The notes under the pieces were generated by a model. It had not been told where the DNA came from, searched no databases, and worked only from the letters and a program-made list of their open reading frames with translations. A stretch of DNA of 64,000 nt, from positions 62,001-126,000 of the IMG/VR virus record IMGVR_UViG_3300036766_000359; one strand, given 5' to 3'. The DNA is from a virus. Positions 17,687 through 26,516 of this stretch are shown one piece after another. Made by a program: the position numbers and the translations under genes. Position 1 is the stretch's first letter. The number at the start of each line of letters is the position of its first letter.

Positions 17687-18532
17687 CTACGCAGACTCAA
17701 TATCAAATATTGAGTCAATAATGCGTCCACCTGTTTCCACACGTCTGTGAGCGATATACTTTCTACCGTCTTCACATTTTTCTCTGTAATCACATCTGTG
17801 ACACCCACCAGATGGTGTAGAGTTAAACACTTTGAGAGTTATTTTCTTAGCAACACCAAAAACGTTATCGAGAAGAATTCGCATGTGTGATTCATCATAG
17901 TCTATCCATTTTATTGGGTCATCCGGAAACTTCCAAAAAATAAATCCGAGTCGTGTCGGAGCTACATGATATTTAATGTAATGCTGAACAGCATACCAAA
18001 TGAGTTGATCAGAGTCTACATATTTTTCACGGTATTTAGAGCCCTTACCGTCCAAAATCCATACATCTAGTCGGTCTTTTGAATGACAAAAATCAGCACG
18101 ACCACCTAGTTTCAAAGTCATTCCGTATTTTTCATTACCATAAACAACGGTGAGGTCATTCTCTGCATGACTATTTGTTGTCAATAATTGATTTGATTTG
18201 ATAGTTTCGATAGCCCTCGGTAGATATGTCATAACATCCATACGAAGGATGTTAACAAAGGCAGGATCAGAAAATCGATCAAACTTTTCACCCAAAAATA
18301 TTAAGTCAATAGCTTCGTCAATACGACCCATGGCAGATGATATCGGGTCTCGTTCAGACCAGATTTTATCATTGTAAAACCATTCAAGAACCTTCCCAAT
18401 GACGGATCCAAACATTGCAGATCTCGGATCTCTAACAACAGGTTCCTTCTTGATATACCGAAACTCATACATAAGCGGACAGATTTTGTACGTGTTGAAC
18501 CCAGAATAACTTAGGTAGATATCATAATTCAT
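17687..18532 (-). CDS. RecB/Cas4-like PD-(D/E)XK nuclease with Fe-S cluster
   Basis: 281 residues. Opens with SYSGFNTYKICPLMYEFRYI, typical of the PDDEXK_1 family. The nuclease core has GGRADFCHSKDRLDVWILDGKG (catalytic D and D-x-K) then a Gln/Tyr helix (QLIWYAVQHY). One Cys near residue 18 and the C-terminal CHRCDYREKC would bind a 4Fe-4S cluster as in Cas4, AddB and Dna2. Expected to resect or process DNA ends with the neighbouring Mre11/Rad50-like proteins. Not linked to CRISPR genes here. Confidence 0.8.
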   Translation of the reverse strand: MNYDIYLSYSGFNTYKICPLMYEFRYIKKEPVVRDPRSAMFGSVIGKVLEWFYNDKIWSERDPISSAMGRIDEAIDLIFLGEKFDRFSDPAFVNILRMDVMTYLPRAIETIKSNQLLTTNSHAENDLTVVYGNEKYGMTLKLGGRADFCHSKDRLDVWILDGKGSKYREKYVDSDQLIWYAVQHYIKYHVAPTRLGFIFWKFPDDPIKWIDYDESHMRILLDNVFGVAKKITLKVFNSTPSGGCHRCDYREKCEDGRKYIAHRRVETGGRIIDSIFDIESA

Positions 18533-18560
18533 TTATAAAACTTTCGGAAACCGATATTCA

Positions 18561-19559
18561 TCAAGAGTCATCATCAGCGACCCCTGCTTCTGCAGCTTCA
18601 ATAAGTTCAAGAGCAAGGTCTCTAACATCCTGAGGAAATTTGTCAAGTTCTTTCTTACGAAGGTTAACGGAAGCCTCCGACACAAGATCTCTGTTTTCCT
18701 GAAGCTGGGTAATGAATTCATTCAAAGAACGACGTTCGTCATCTATTTTCTTTTTTAGCTCGAGATCAAAGACTTTAGATGAATCTTCGTGTGGGACGAT
18801 ATGTTCCTCAACCGTAATACCATGAGAATCAGCCTTTATGAGACTGACCTTCGGTTTACGATCTAAATTCTCAAATGTTAAAGCGCCACGAGATATGGCA
18901 CCGAGGTTCACGAATTTAACCCCCATATGCTCAACAATACCCTGATCTTTATGGTAGTGTCCAAAAATATACACATCGGGGCATCCTTCGAATATCAAGT
19001 CACGATAATCAAAAATGTTTTCATTGAAAAATGACTGAATGCGCTCTGGAGGAGCCATGGAAGCGAGAGCATGAACGAATGCCACCGTATAGGTATCCCC
19101 GGGGCGTTTCCTTACGATCTCAGCTAGACCTTCAGCAGCGAGGTCTGTCGTGTATTCAACACCGACAACCCTAACATTCATCGTTCCGTCAACAAACGAC
19201 TCGTCTCGAAGTAGTCTGAAAACACCACTTTTTAAGAGAACCCCAAGAGGTTGTCTATGGATAGAGGCAGGGTCGTTATTTGACATGTCATGGTTACCGG
19301 CCATGGCATATGTCGGACATGAATAATGACGATGTATTTCAGCAGCCATCGACGTAGTGGCATACGTCGTTTTGTTTGCGGCTTTTACATGAAAGAAATC
19401 ACCACCACGAAGAACAGCAGAAGCACCGAATTTCCGGGCTATATCCCCTTGCCACTCAAGCTTCTTAAGAATCGATGCGCGGTAGTCATCTTTACGAAAT
19501 CCGGGGTTTAAATCTGCTAAATGTTCATCTGATGATGTAAGGAATCGTATTTCGGACAT
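18561..19559 (-). CDS. Mre11/SbcD-like nuclease (metallophosphoesterase)
   Basis: 332 residues. Calcineurin-type motifs in order: SSDEHLAD, RGGDFFH, MAGNHDMS, and FGHYHKDQ, followed by VNLGAISRG. The C-terminal ~70 residues are helical and probably cap the partner. Known homologues (SbcD, T4 gp47) form a complex with Rad50/SbcC and process double-strand ends. The only partner seen is the truncated Rad50-type gene at 15595-16239. Confidence 0.88.
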   Translation of the reverse strand: MSEIRFLTSSDEHLADLNPGFRKDDYRASILKKLEWQGDIARKFGASAVLRGGDFFHVKAANKTTYATTSMAAEIHRHYSCPTYAMAGNHDMSNNDPASIHRQPLGVLLKSGVFRLLRDESFVDGTMNVRVVGVEYTTDLAAEGLAEIVRKRPGDTYTVAFVHALASMAPPERIQSFFNENIFDYRDLIFEGCPDVYIFGHYHKDQGIVEHMGVKFVNLGAISRGALTFENLDRKPKVSLIKADSHGITVEEHIVPHEDSSKVFDLELKKKIDDERRSLNEFITQLQENRDLVSEASVNLRKKELDKFPQDVRDLALELIEAAEAGVADDDS

Positions 19560-19592
19560 ACAAGACGTTACATTCAGCAGATATCTTAGAAA

Positions 19593-20270
19593 TCATGCAA
19601 CAGATTCATCACCATCATGACGTCCAAACAGGCGCGCACGGTAAAAAGCAAACGGGAACTCGGGACCAGGATCAGTCTTTCGAGTTGGTGCGATATCAGA
19701 GTGCCCGATCAGCTCCACAACATCTGGATAGAAGGCTTTGATCGCCATCATTAGGGCAAGTCCCGTCTCAATCTGGTCATTGGTGTATGACTGATAGTAT
19801 TTACCATCGTCACCCTGAACCACCTGAGAAGAGTCAACTTCCTTGCCTGTTGATGAAATGAATTTACCTGCCTCGTTCTTTTTGAGCTTTCCAAGGTTCA
19901 CGAACTCAATGCCGATGCTATACTTATTGATACCAGTAATGACATTCGCCTGACTAGCAGAGGGAACATGCGGAACTTCAGGCCAGGCGGATTTAGACCA
20001 GCTCGACTCACCTGCGTGCCATGCAATGTCCTTCACACTAACCAACTGACCAAGCTCTCCACTGCGCCCCACAACAAAGTGTGCCGACGCCTTAGCAGCG
20101 GGGTTAGATAACCAAGCCATAGCCCCGTTTGCGGAGTGTCCTCCAGTCCAGTGGGCCACGATGATTCGAACGTTCTCTTTTTTCATAGGCCCACTTTGGT
20201 TCGTTGTCGAACCTCTAGTGAACTTAATCAAGCCGTCGTTGTGTACCCAACCGTCTGTTTCTATTTTCAT
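19593..20270 (-). CDS. N-acetylmuramoyl-L-alanine amidase (endolysin)
   Basis: 225 residues, Amidase_2/PGRP fold. Zinc and catalytic positions are visible in IIVAHWTGGHS, AWHAG and IGHSDIAPTRKTDPGPEFPF. No signal peptide, so export would need a holin, and no holin was identified nearby. It cleaves the amide bond between MurNAc and L-Ala. It is oddly placed inside the replication block and its codons are more GC-rich than the neighbours, suggesting capture. Confidence 0.88.
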   Translation of the reverse strand: MKIETDGWVHNDGLIKFTRGSTTNQSGPMKKENVRIIVAHWTGGHSANGAMAWLSNPAAKASAHFVVGRSGELGQLVSVKDIAWHAGESSWSKSAWPEVPHVPSASQANVITGINKYSIGIEFVNLGKLKKNEAGKFISSTGKEVDSSQVVQGDDGKYYQSYTNDQIETGLALMMAIKAFYPDVVELIGHSDIAPTRKTDPGPEFPFAFYRARLFGRHDGDESVA

Positions 20271-20280
20271 GATAACCTCT

Positions 20281-22515
20281 TCACGCTACTTGTGTTGTCA
20301 CATCATCAGAAATAATGTCACTTACAATATTTCCGAGATTTGAATTTCGGGTCGTATCTCGTTCGTTATGGACGGCAAAAGAAAAAGCTTTGGGATCGCC
20401 AAATAAAAAGACTTTTTTCTTAGCACGAGTAATTGCAGTATAAACTAAATTCTTATACAGCATGATACCATACTGCATCGTCATTGGCATCAAGACAAAG
20501 TCAAATTCTTGTCCTTGAACTTTGTGGGCAGTACAGGCGTATGCAACTTTTAGCATACTTCGGGCTTCTTCGATTTTAAACAAGAAAACTTTGTCGATAT
20601 ATCTCGCGATAATAGAATCGTTATCGAACCAGTCAAAAACCTTAACTTCTACTTCGTCTTGTTTAATCGAAATTCGAGTAACTTTCCCGACGTCACCGTT
20701 GAAAATCATCCGATCATAATCGTTTTTCACGATCATTACGCGATCACCTTCAAACATGTCAACGTTACCATGTTTAAGTTTTGCCGCTTTTTCGGAAACG
20801 AAATCAGGGTTTAAAACCTCTCGAAGACGTTTATTGAGAGTGTCAACACCAAGTTCTCCGTCGTACATCGGAGCTATGACCTGAAAGTTCATACTCCTAT
20901 CTTTCAAGATCGACGACATTTTACATATCTCATCTGCAACTACTTCAATAGGCAGATTAAGAAATACAAATTGTGAAGACGCGTTAGTCTTCGTGTCAAC
21001 CGGTTCACCTTTCAAAATGGAGTGAGCGACGGTTATGATATCAGATTGTTTTTCTTGTCGATATACGCGGGTGAGTGAAACGTGCGGAACGTCAGAACAC
21101 TGCATAAGGTTGTTCAAGACATAACCAGCACCGACAGATGGAAGCTGAGCGGAGTCTCCAACCATAATGACAATGGTGGTAGAAGGCAAAGATGACATGA
21201 GATGATATAGAGTTGATGCGTCAACCATTGACACTTCGTCAACGATTATAGCATCCGAGTGGAAACGATTATCAGAGTTAAATTCCCAACTACCGTCCTT
21301 TTTGAACCCGAGAGCCCTGTGAATGGTGAAAGCAGGTTTCCCAGTTACTTGAGACAAACGCTTTGAAGCGATTCCGGTCGGAGACATGAGAACGTAGTGA
21401 AGACCAGCTTTCTCAAATAAGTTGACAAATGCTGAAACAAGAGTTGTTTTACCAGTTCCAGGATAACCTGAAACCACACAAAATCTTGAACGTTCAAGCA
21501 AAAGAAACGCATCACGTTGTTCAGTTGAGAACGACGTGCCGCTAGATTTTTCAAATTCACTAAGAGTGTCCCTGAGGTCACCCATCGGACGCGGAGGCTG
21601 ACGGATTATTTCAGCAATGCACTCAGCAGCAGTGGATTCATGAACCCAATGACTTGATAGATAAATGTGGTCATCAGCACTAACCACATCATCGGAGTCT
21701 TGTAGAGATTTTAAACCCAAGAAGAAGTGTGAGTCAGACATGTACTCACCATGAGAGAAAGAACTTATGGAGTTCCTTCGAAACATCTTTTTAAGTATGT
21801 ACGTCAGAATTTGATTAGATGTGCAGTATACATGCCCGTCAGATGATGACAGTTCGCGCATCGCAAACAGTATCATGGCTCGAACGCGTCTCAGGTCATC
21901 TACACCGATACCGGTTTTTTGAGCCGCGTTGTCAGCAGTAGCGAAACCGACGCCATTACACTCACATAGCCTGTAAGGGTCTGAACTAAAAATTTCTTTG
22001 GTTTTTACGCCAAATTTTGAAAAAATGTTTCTAATTTGCAAAGCATTGAAACCGAGATCTGTTAGAAAAATTGCTACGGTCCGGTTCTCAGAAGCATTAG
22101 TCCATTCTTTAACTATCGCGTCAGACTGAGTTTTAGTAAGAAAAGGTAACTGTCTGATTTGATTTGGATCATCGTTAAGAACATTAACGAGTTCATCACC
22201 CAAAGCTTCATAAAGTTTAGTGGCGGTTATCATGCCAACAGATGGAACATTGGACATGAGGTACGTAACTATGCCATTTCTACCCTTTTCTAAAATGACC
22301 TCACACCCTGTTGCACTAAACTGCTTCCCATATTTTTCGTGAGTTTCATAACCTCCAGTGAATTTAACCTTGAGGCCAGAAGATATGGAAACTCCGGGAA
22401 AAGTACCACGAACAACCGATTGACGAGCACCATCAAGAATGACCCGTAGTATGTAAAAACCCGTTTGGCGATTCTGGAATTGCACACCAGATATCTTTGC
22501 GGTAATCTGTTCCAT
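20281..22515 (-). CDS. recD2: RecD2-like SF1B helicase
   Basis: 744 residues, close to bacterial RecD2. An N-terminal OB/HhH region (NVPSVGMITATKLYEAL, PYRLCECNGVGFATAD) precedes the helicase motor: motif I GYPGTGKTT, Ia SPTGIASKRL, II IIVDEVSMVDA, III VGDSAQLPSVGAGY, then UvrD-like V-VI (ACTAHKVQGQEFDFVLMPM, LVYTAITRAKKKV). RecD2 unwinds 5'-3' and is used in repair and recombination; here it may replace a Dda-type phage helicase. Start is 17 bases after the LigA C-half stop. Confidence 0.9.
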   Translation of the reverse strand: MEQITAKISGVQFQNRQTGFYILRVILDGARQSVVRGTFPGVSISSGLKVKFTGGYETHEKYGKQFSATGCEVILEKGRNGIVTYLMSNVPSVGMITATKLYEALGDELVNVLNDDPNQIRQLPFLTKTQSDAIVKEWTNASENRTVAIFLTDLGFNALQIRNIFSKFGVKTKEIFSSDPYRLCECNGVGFATADNAAQKTGIGVDDLRRVRAMILFAMRELSSSDGHVYCTSNQILTYILKKMFRRNSISSFSHGEYMSDSHFFLGLKSLQDSDDVVSADDHIYLSSHWVHESTAAECIAEIIRQPPRPMGDLRDTLSEFEKSSGTSFSTEQRDAFLLLERSRFCVVSGYPGTGKTTLVSAFVNLFEKAGLHYVLMSPTGIASKRLSQVTGKPAFTIHRALGFKKDGSWEFNSDNRFHSDAIIVDEVSMVDASTLYHLMSSLPSTTIVIMVGDSAQLPSVGAGYVLNNLMQCSDVPHVSLTRVYRQEKQSDIITVAHSILKGEPVDTKTNASSQFVFLNLPIEVVADEICKMSSILKDRSMNFQVIAPMYDGELGVDTLNKRLREVLNPDFVSEKAAKLKHGNVDMFEGDRVMIVKNDYDRMIFNGDVGKVTRISIKQDEVEVKVFDWFDNDSIIARYIDKVFLFKIEEARSMLKVAYACTAHKVQGQEFDFVLMPMTMQYGIMLYKNLVYTAITRAKKKVFLFGDPKAFSFAVHNERDTTRNSNLGNIVSDIISDDVTTQVA

Positions 22516-22532
22516 GAATAATGAAACTTACA

Positions 22533-23336
22533 TCAAGAAGCGATAGAATTAATCATTTGGTTTAAGTCATTCTCGGAAATTATATGAACACCGTGTTTCT
22601 TAGCATTTTGCATCTTAGAGCTAGTGGTGTCTAAACTATTCGTTACAAGGAATGAAAGGCCGGAACCAACGGAACTCTTAGCAACACCGCCAGCCTCCAT
22701 GATTAGTTTCTCGAGGGCTTTCCTAGGTTTTGAAGTTGAACCAGTTATGCAAAATGACTTACCGGCAAGTGGCCCGCCAGATGGCTTCTGAATATCGAGA
22801 ACCTCAGTCAACTCCAGTATAACACATCGACGTTCCTGGATGCCATCGAATACTTGTCTGGCAGTCACTTCACCAACATTTGGTACCTTTAAAAGGTCTT
22901 CATACGTAAGAGAAAGACATTTCTCAACCGTGTCATATCCCGCCTGGACAATATCGGTAGCTGTAGCAAGTGCAAAATTTGGGATGTTAAGCGAAGCGAG
23001 GAGAAGTTCAAGAGGGATTTTCTTCCCAGCATGAAGAACTTCATAACACTTCTGAGCCATCTTCTGACCTGAAGTACATGGTATCAGGTCATCGATCGTA
23101 AGCCTGTATAGGTCCGCAATCGACTGTATTCGTGGATCGTCCGGATCAGTAAGCTGGTCCACAAGGGCTTCTCCCCAATGAAGAAGCCCGAGTCTTTTGA
23201 TCCAAACTTTCACGGACCCAGCAAGTTTTGCGGGGCAAGATTTACTTCGACACCAAAGAAAGAAGCCTTCAGCGGATGTAGGTCCGTTACATACAGGGCA
23301 GAAATCTGGAATTTTGAAGTTGTCCTGGTTTCCCAT
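22533..23336 (-). CDS. ligA: NAD+-dependent DNA ligase, C-terminal half (zinc finger, HhH, BRCT)
   Basis: 267 residues matching the C-terminal third of LigA: a four-Cys zinc finger (C13, C16, C29, C34; FCPVCNGPT and CRSKSCPAKLAG), HhH repeats (~40-180, including LLKVPNVGEVTARQVFDGI) and a BRCT domain from ~190 (GGPLAGKSFCITGSTSKPRK). It has no adenylation domain. The matching N-terminal half is a separate, oppositely oriented gene at 24262-25377. The break falls exactly where OB fold meets zinc finger. The two would have to assemble in trans. Confidence 0.88.
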   Translation of the reverse strand: MGNQDNFKIPDFCPVCNGPTSAEGFFLWCRSKSCPAKLAGSVKVWIKRLGLLHWGEALVDQLTDPDDPRIQSIADLYRLTIDDLIPCTSGQKMAQKCYEVLHAGKKIPLELLLASLNIPNFALATATDIVQAGYDTVEKCLSLTYEDLLKVPNVGEVTARQVFDGIQERRCVILELTEVLDIQKPSGGPLAGKSFCITGSTSKPRKALEKLIMEAGGVAKSSVGSGLSFLVTNSLDTTSSKMQNAKKHGVHIISENDLNQMINSIAS

Positions 23337-23374
23337 TTAGAAAAGTACAGGACAGGGTGTCAAATTTCCAAGGA

Positions 23375-24172
<798 letters not shown>

Positions 24173-24261
24173 AGGTTACCATACCGTGTTCAAACTACCT
24201 AACATCAAAGAGCAAAAAGGGCTTAGAAATGTAAATTTAGGTTGGAGAGAGTACCAGTAGT
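24173..24261. promoter_or_regulatory. Divergent intergenic region between acidic-tail gene and LigA N-half
   Basis: Eighty-nine bases separate two divergent genes, so promoters for both directions should lie here. A GGAG Shine-Dalgarno at 24244-24247 precedes the ligase ATG by 14 bases. No confident -35/-10 pair was found. Confidence 0.4.
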
Positions 24262-25377
24262 ATGACAAAAGACATTAACGAATTAAAATCAAATCTAAAG
24301 AGATGGCGCGAAGCATATTATAATCTTATACCGATCGTATCTGACCAAGAGTTCGATGCAGCAAAAGACGAACTTTCCAGGTTATCTCCCGACGACGAAG
24401 AGGTGATGGCTATCGGGGCAGCACCATCGCAAATATCAGTTTGGCAAAAAGTCCGTCACGAGATTCCGATGGGGTCACTCGCAAAAGCAAACTCCGAAAA
24501 AGAACTAGATGAGTGGGTGTCAAAGACACAAAATGTTGGGTCATGGGTCATCACCCATAAAATTGACGGGTCATCAATGGAACTCGTCTATCAAGAAGGT
24601 AGGTTAGTAAGATGCGTCACGCGAGGTGACGGAGTAATCGGTGAAGACGTGACGTCGAATATATCGAAAGTACCATCGGTACCAAGCTCTTTAAAAAATC
24701 CGATAAATATGATAGTCCGTGGCGAAATCGTGATGATGAAAGACGTCTTCACGAAAAAGTATGCAGAAGAATATGCCAATCCGCGCAATACAGCGGCTGG
24801 AAAAGTACGAGAGAAGAAAGGCGAGGGAGAAGCATGTAGAGACTTAGAGTTCCTCGCTTATTGGGTTCATTTTGAGAAGTCTGAGCAGCCAGAAACACTG
24901 TTTTTAGCAATGGGACTACTTGATGAAAATGGTTTCAAAACTCCGCCGTTCACGAAAAGTAAAGAAATAGACTCCATAAAGAAAATATATACTCATGAAG
25001 CTTCAAGAAGAGACGAGATTCCATATGAAATAGATGGTATGGTAATCTCAATCGATGATCTTAGCGTCATCGAAGAAATGGGGTCTATTAACGGACGTCC
25101 ACGAGGTCAAATAGCGTGGAAGTTTGACCCGGCAATGCGAGAAACTAGGATAATAGACGTGAAGTGGCAAGTCGGAAATTCAGGCCGGATTACGCCTGTG
25201 GCTGTAGTGGAACCAGTAGATGTAGGAGGCGTTACAATCACGAATGTGTCCCTCCATAATTTGTCGTTATTTCACGATCTTAAACTAAATCAGGGAAATC
25301 GAGTACTCGTGTCACGTCGCAATGACGTAATACCTTACTTGGAACGAGTTTTGAAAGACGACATTTCGGATACTTAA
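24262..25377 (+). CDS. ligA: NAD+-dependent DNA ligase, N-terminal half (adenylation and OB domains)
   Basis: 371 residues. An Ia-like NAD-binding helix region (WREAYYNLIPIVSDQEFD) precedes GSL (71-73), the adenylation motif KIDGSS with nucleophile K100, TRGDGVIGEDVT, VRGEIVM, NPRNTAAGK, YEIDGMVISID and AWKFDP. The OB fold follows (VKWQVGNSGRITPVAVVEPV, VSLHNLSLF) and the protein stops at VLVSRRNDVIPYLERVL, just before the zinc finger would begin. All catalytic residues for NAD+ adenylation are present. The C-terminal half is at 22533-23336 on the other strand. Confidence 0.9.
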   Translation: MTKDINELKSNLKRWREAYYNLIPIVSDQEFDAAKDELSRLSPDDEEVMAIGAAPSQISVWQKVRHEIPMGSLAKANSEKELDEWVSKTQNVGSWVITHKIDGSSMELVYQEGRLVRCVTRGDGVIGEDVTSNISKVPSVPSSLKNPINMIVRGEIVMMKDVFTKKYAEEYANPRNTAAGKVREKKGEGEACRDLEFLAYWVHFEKSEQPETLFLAMGLLDENGFKTPPFTKSKEIDSIKKIYTHEASRRDEIPYEIDGMVISIDDLSVIEEMGSINGRPRGQIAWKFDPAMRETRIIDVKWQVGNSGRITPVAVVEPVDVGGVTITNVSLHNLSLFHDLKLNQGNRVLVSRRNDVIPYLERVLKDDISDT

Positions 25378-25481
25378 TTTTATATGTCATGTATGGGACT
25401 AAGTTAACTGTTGGCTCAATAAAATTCATAAATTTAACCACCTCAGTCTGAGAACGATTCCGTGGAAAATATTGAAAAATA

Positions 25482-25661
25482 ATGAAACCCGAAAATATGG
25501 TAGTTGGACAAATCGTCGGTGAGGTCGAGGACCCGGAGAACTGGGGTAGACCATATGAAATTGAACATCGACTCAAATATCATAAAGAACGAACAGCATC
25601 AGGCAAATACCAGCGTGAAACAACAAGTATTGGAAAACATCCAAAACAGCGGAAAATATGA
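25482..25661 (+). CDS. Small basic protein coupled to macro-domain gene
   Basis: 59 residues (MKPENMVVGQIVGEVEDPEN at the start; Lys/Arg-rich C-terminus ending KHPKQRKI). Its stop overlaps the ATG of the macro-domain gene (ATGA), a strong sign of translation coupling. Function unknown. The 104 bases before it hold AT-rich sequence and no other gene. Confidence 0.55.
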   Translation: MKPENMVVGQIVGEVEDPENWGRPYEIEHRLKYHKERTASGKYQRETTSIGKHPKQRKI

Positions 25662-26125
25662 TTACATACCATAAAGGCGATGCGACTGACCCAGTTGGGT
25701 CGGGTCAAAAATACGTAATCCATATATGTAATGACTCCGGTGGGTGGGGTCGTGGATTCGTTTTAGCAATATCAAATAAATGGAAAGAACCCGAAAAAGC
25801 TTATCGCGAGTGGTATAAAGAAAAATACTCACATTCATGCGGACACTTTAAATTAGGTAGCATACAACTAGTTAAAGTGAGTCAGGACATAGCAGTCATT
25901 AACATGATTGCTCAAGAAGGATATGGGTCGGGAAATCGACCGCCAATTCATTATGACGCTTTAGAACAATGCTTGGAAAAAGTATTCGTATCTGCAAAAG
26001 TTTGTGAAGCTTCGATCCACGGTCCAAGATTTGGAACTGGACTTGCTGGAGGAAGTTGGACTCGAATAGAACCAATTATTGAACGAACAATGAGAGAACT
26101 GTCAGTAACCATTTACGATCTGTAA
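25658..26125 (+). CDS. Macro-domain protein (ADP-ribose-1''-phosphatase-like)
   Basis: 155 residues, a single macro domain. The ligand loops are visible: GDATDP, HICNDSGGWGRGFVLAIS, and the C-terminal IHGPRFGTGLAGGSW. Family members hydrolyse ADP-ribose-1''-phosphate or remove ADP-ribose from proteins or DNA. In a phage this could counter host ADP-ribosylation defences or recycle products of RNA-ligase/NAD chemistry; the ligase N-half just upstream also uses NAD+. The context link is inference. Confidence 0.85.
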   Translation: MITYHKGDATDPVGSGQKYVIHICNDSGGWGRGFVLAISNKWKEPEKAYREWYKEKYSHSCGHFKLGSIQLVKVSQDIAVINMIAQEGYGSGNRPPIHYDALEQCLEKVFVSAKVCEASIHGPRFGTGLAGGSWTRIEPIIERTMRELSVTIYDL

Positions 26126-26134
26126 ATGATTGAT

Positions 26135-26392
26135 CTAGTTTTCGCCATCCGTCTGAGCTTTCTCTATCATTTTTTCGATGACTTCCATCGCGTCAAAAGC
26201 AACACAAGACATGCGAACACGTCTCCCGAGAAGAGAACGTAAAAGTTCCTGACTCGAAAAAGCGGTGCCGTCGTCGTCAACGAGCACGAGTTCACCAGTT
26301 TCATGATCTAGGTGAACGGTCCCATCAACGATGGAACCGGCATCATACCCATGAGTAAATCTGTCTCGTTCGTTATCGTAGCGAAATTTCAT
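26135..26392 (-). CDS. Unknown small acidic protein
   Basis: 85 residues, not recognised. Beta-rich N-terminus (DGTVHLDHETGELVLVDD) and a helical C-terminus. Its ATG overlaps the stop of a homing-endonuclease relic. It converges on the macro-domain gene. Confidence 0.55.
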   Translation of the reverse strand: MKFRYDNERDRFTHGYDAGSIVDGTVHLDHETGELVLVDDDGTAFSSQELLRSLLGRRVRMSCVAFDAMEVIEKMIEKAQTDGEN

Positions 26393-26499
26393 GCAGCTCC
26401 TTGTTCATGCGCTTTAGGGAAATTCAACCGAGCGAACTCCCCAAAACGCTTTCTCGCCGCATCATCATAAACACAAGCAGCATGGATCGTATCAGTTAG
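26389..26499 (-). pseudogene. Relic of an AP2-type HNH homing endonuclease
   Basis: Thirty-six open codons without a start encode HAACVYDDAARKRFGEFARL followed by NFP, the characteristic C-terminal motif of AP2/ERF domains fused to phage HNH homing endonucleases. The stop overlaps the next gene's ATG. The N-terminal HNH part is gone. It lies beside the RNR gene, a frequent homing target in phages. Confidence 0.65.
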
Positions 26500-26516
26500 T
26501 TATGGAATCAATTATC

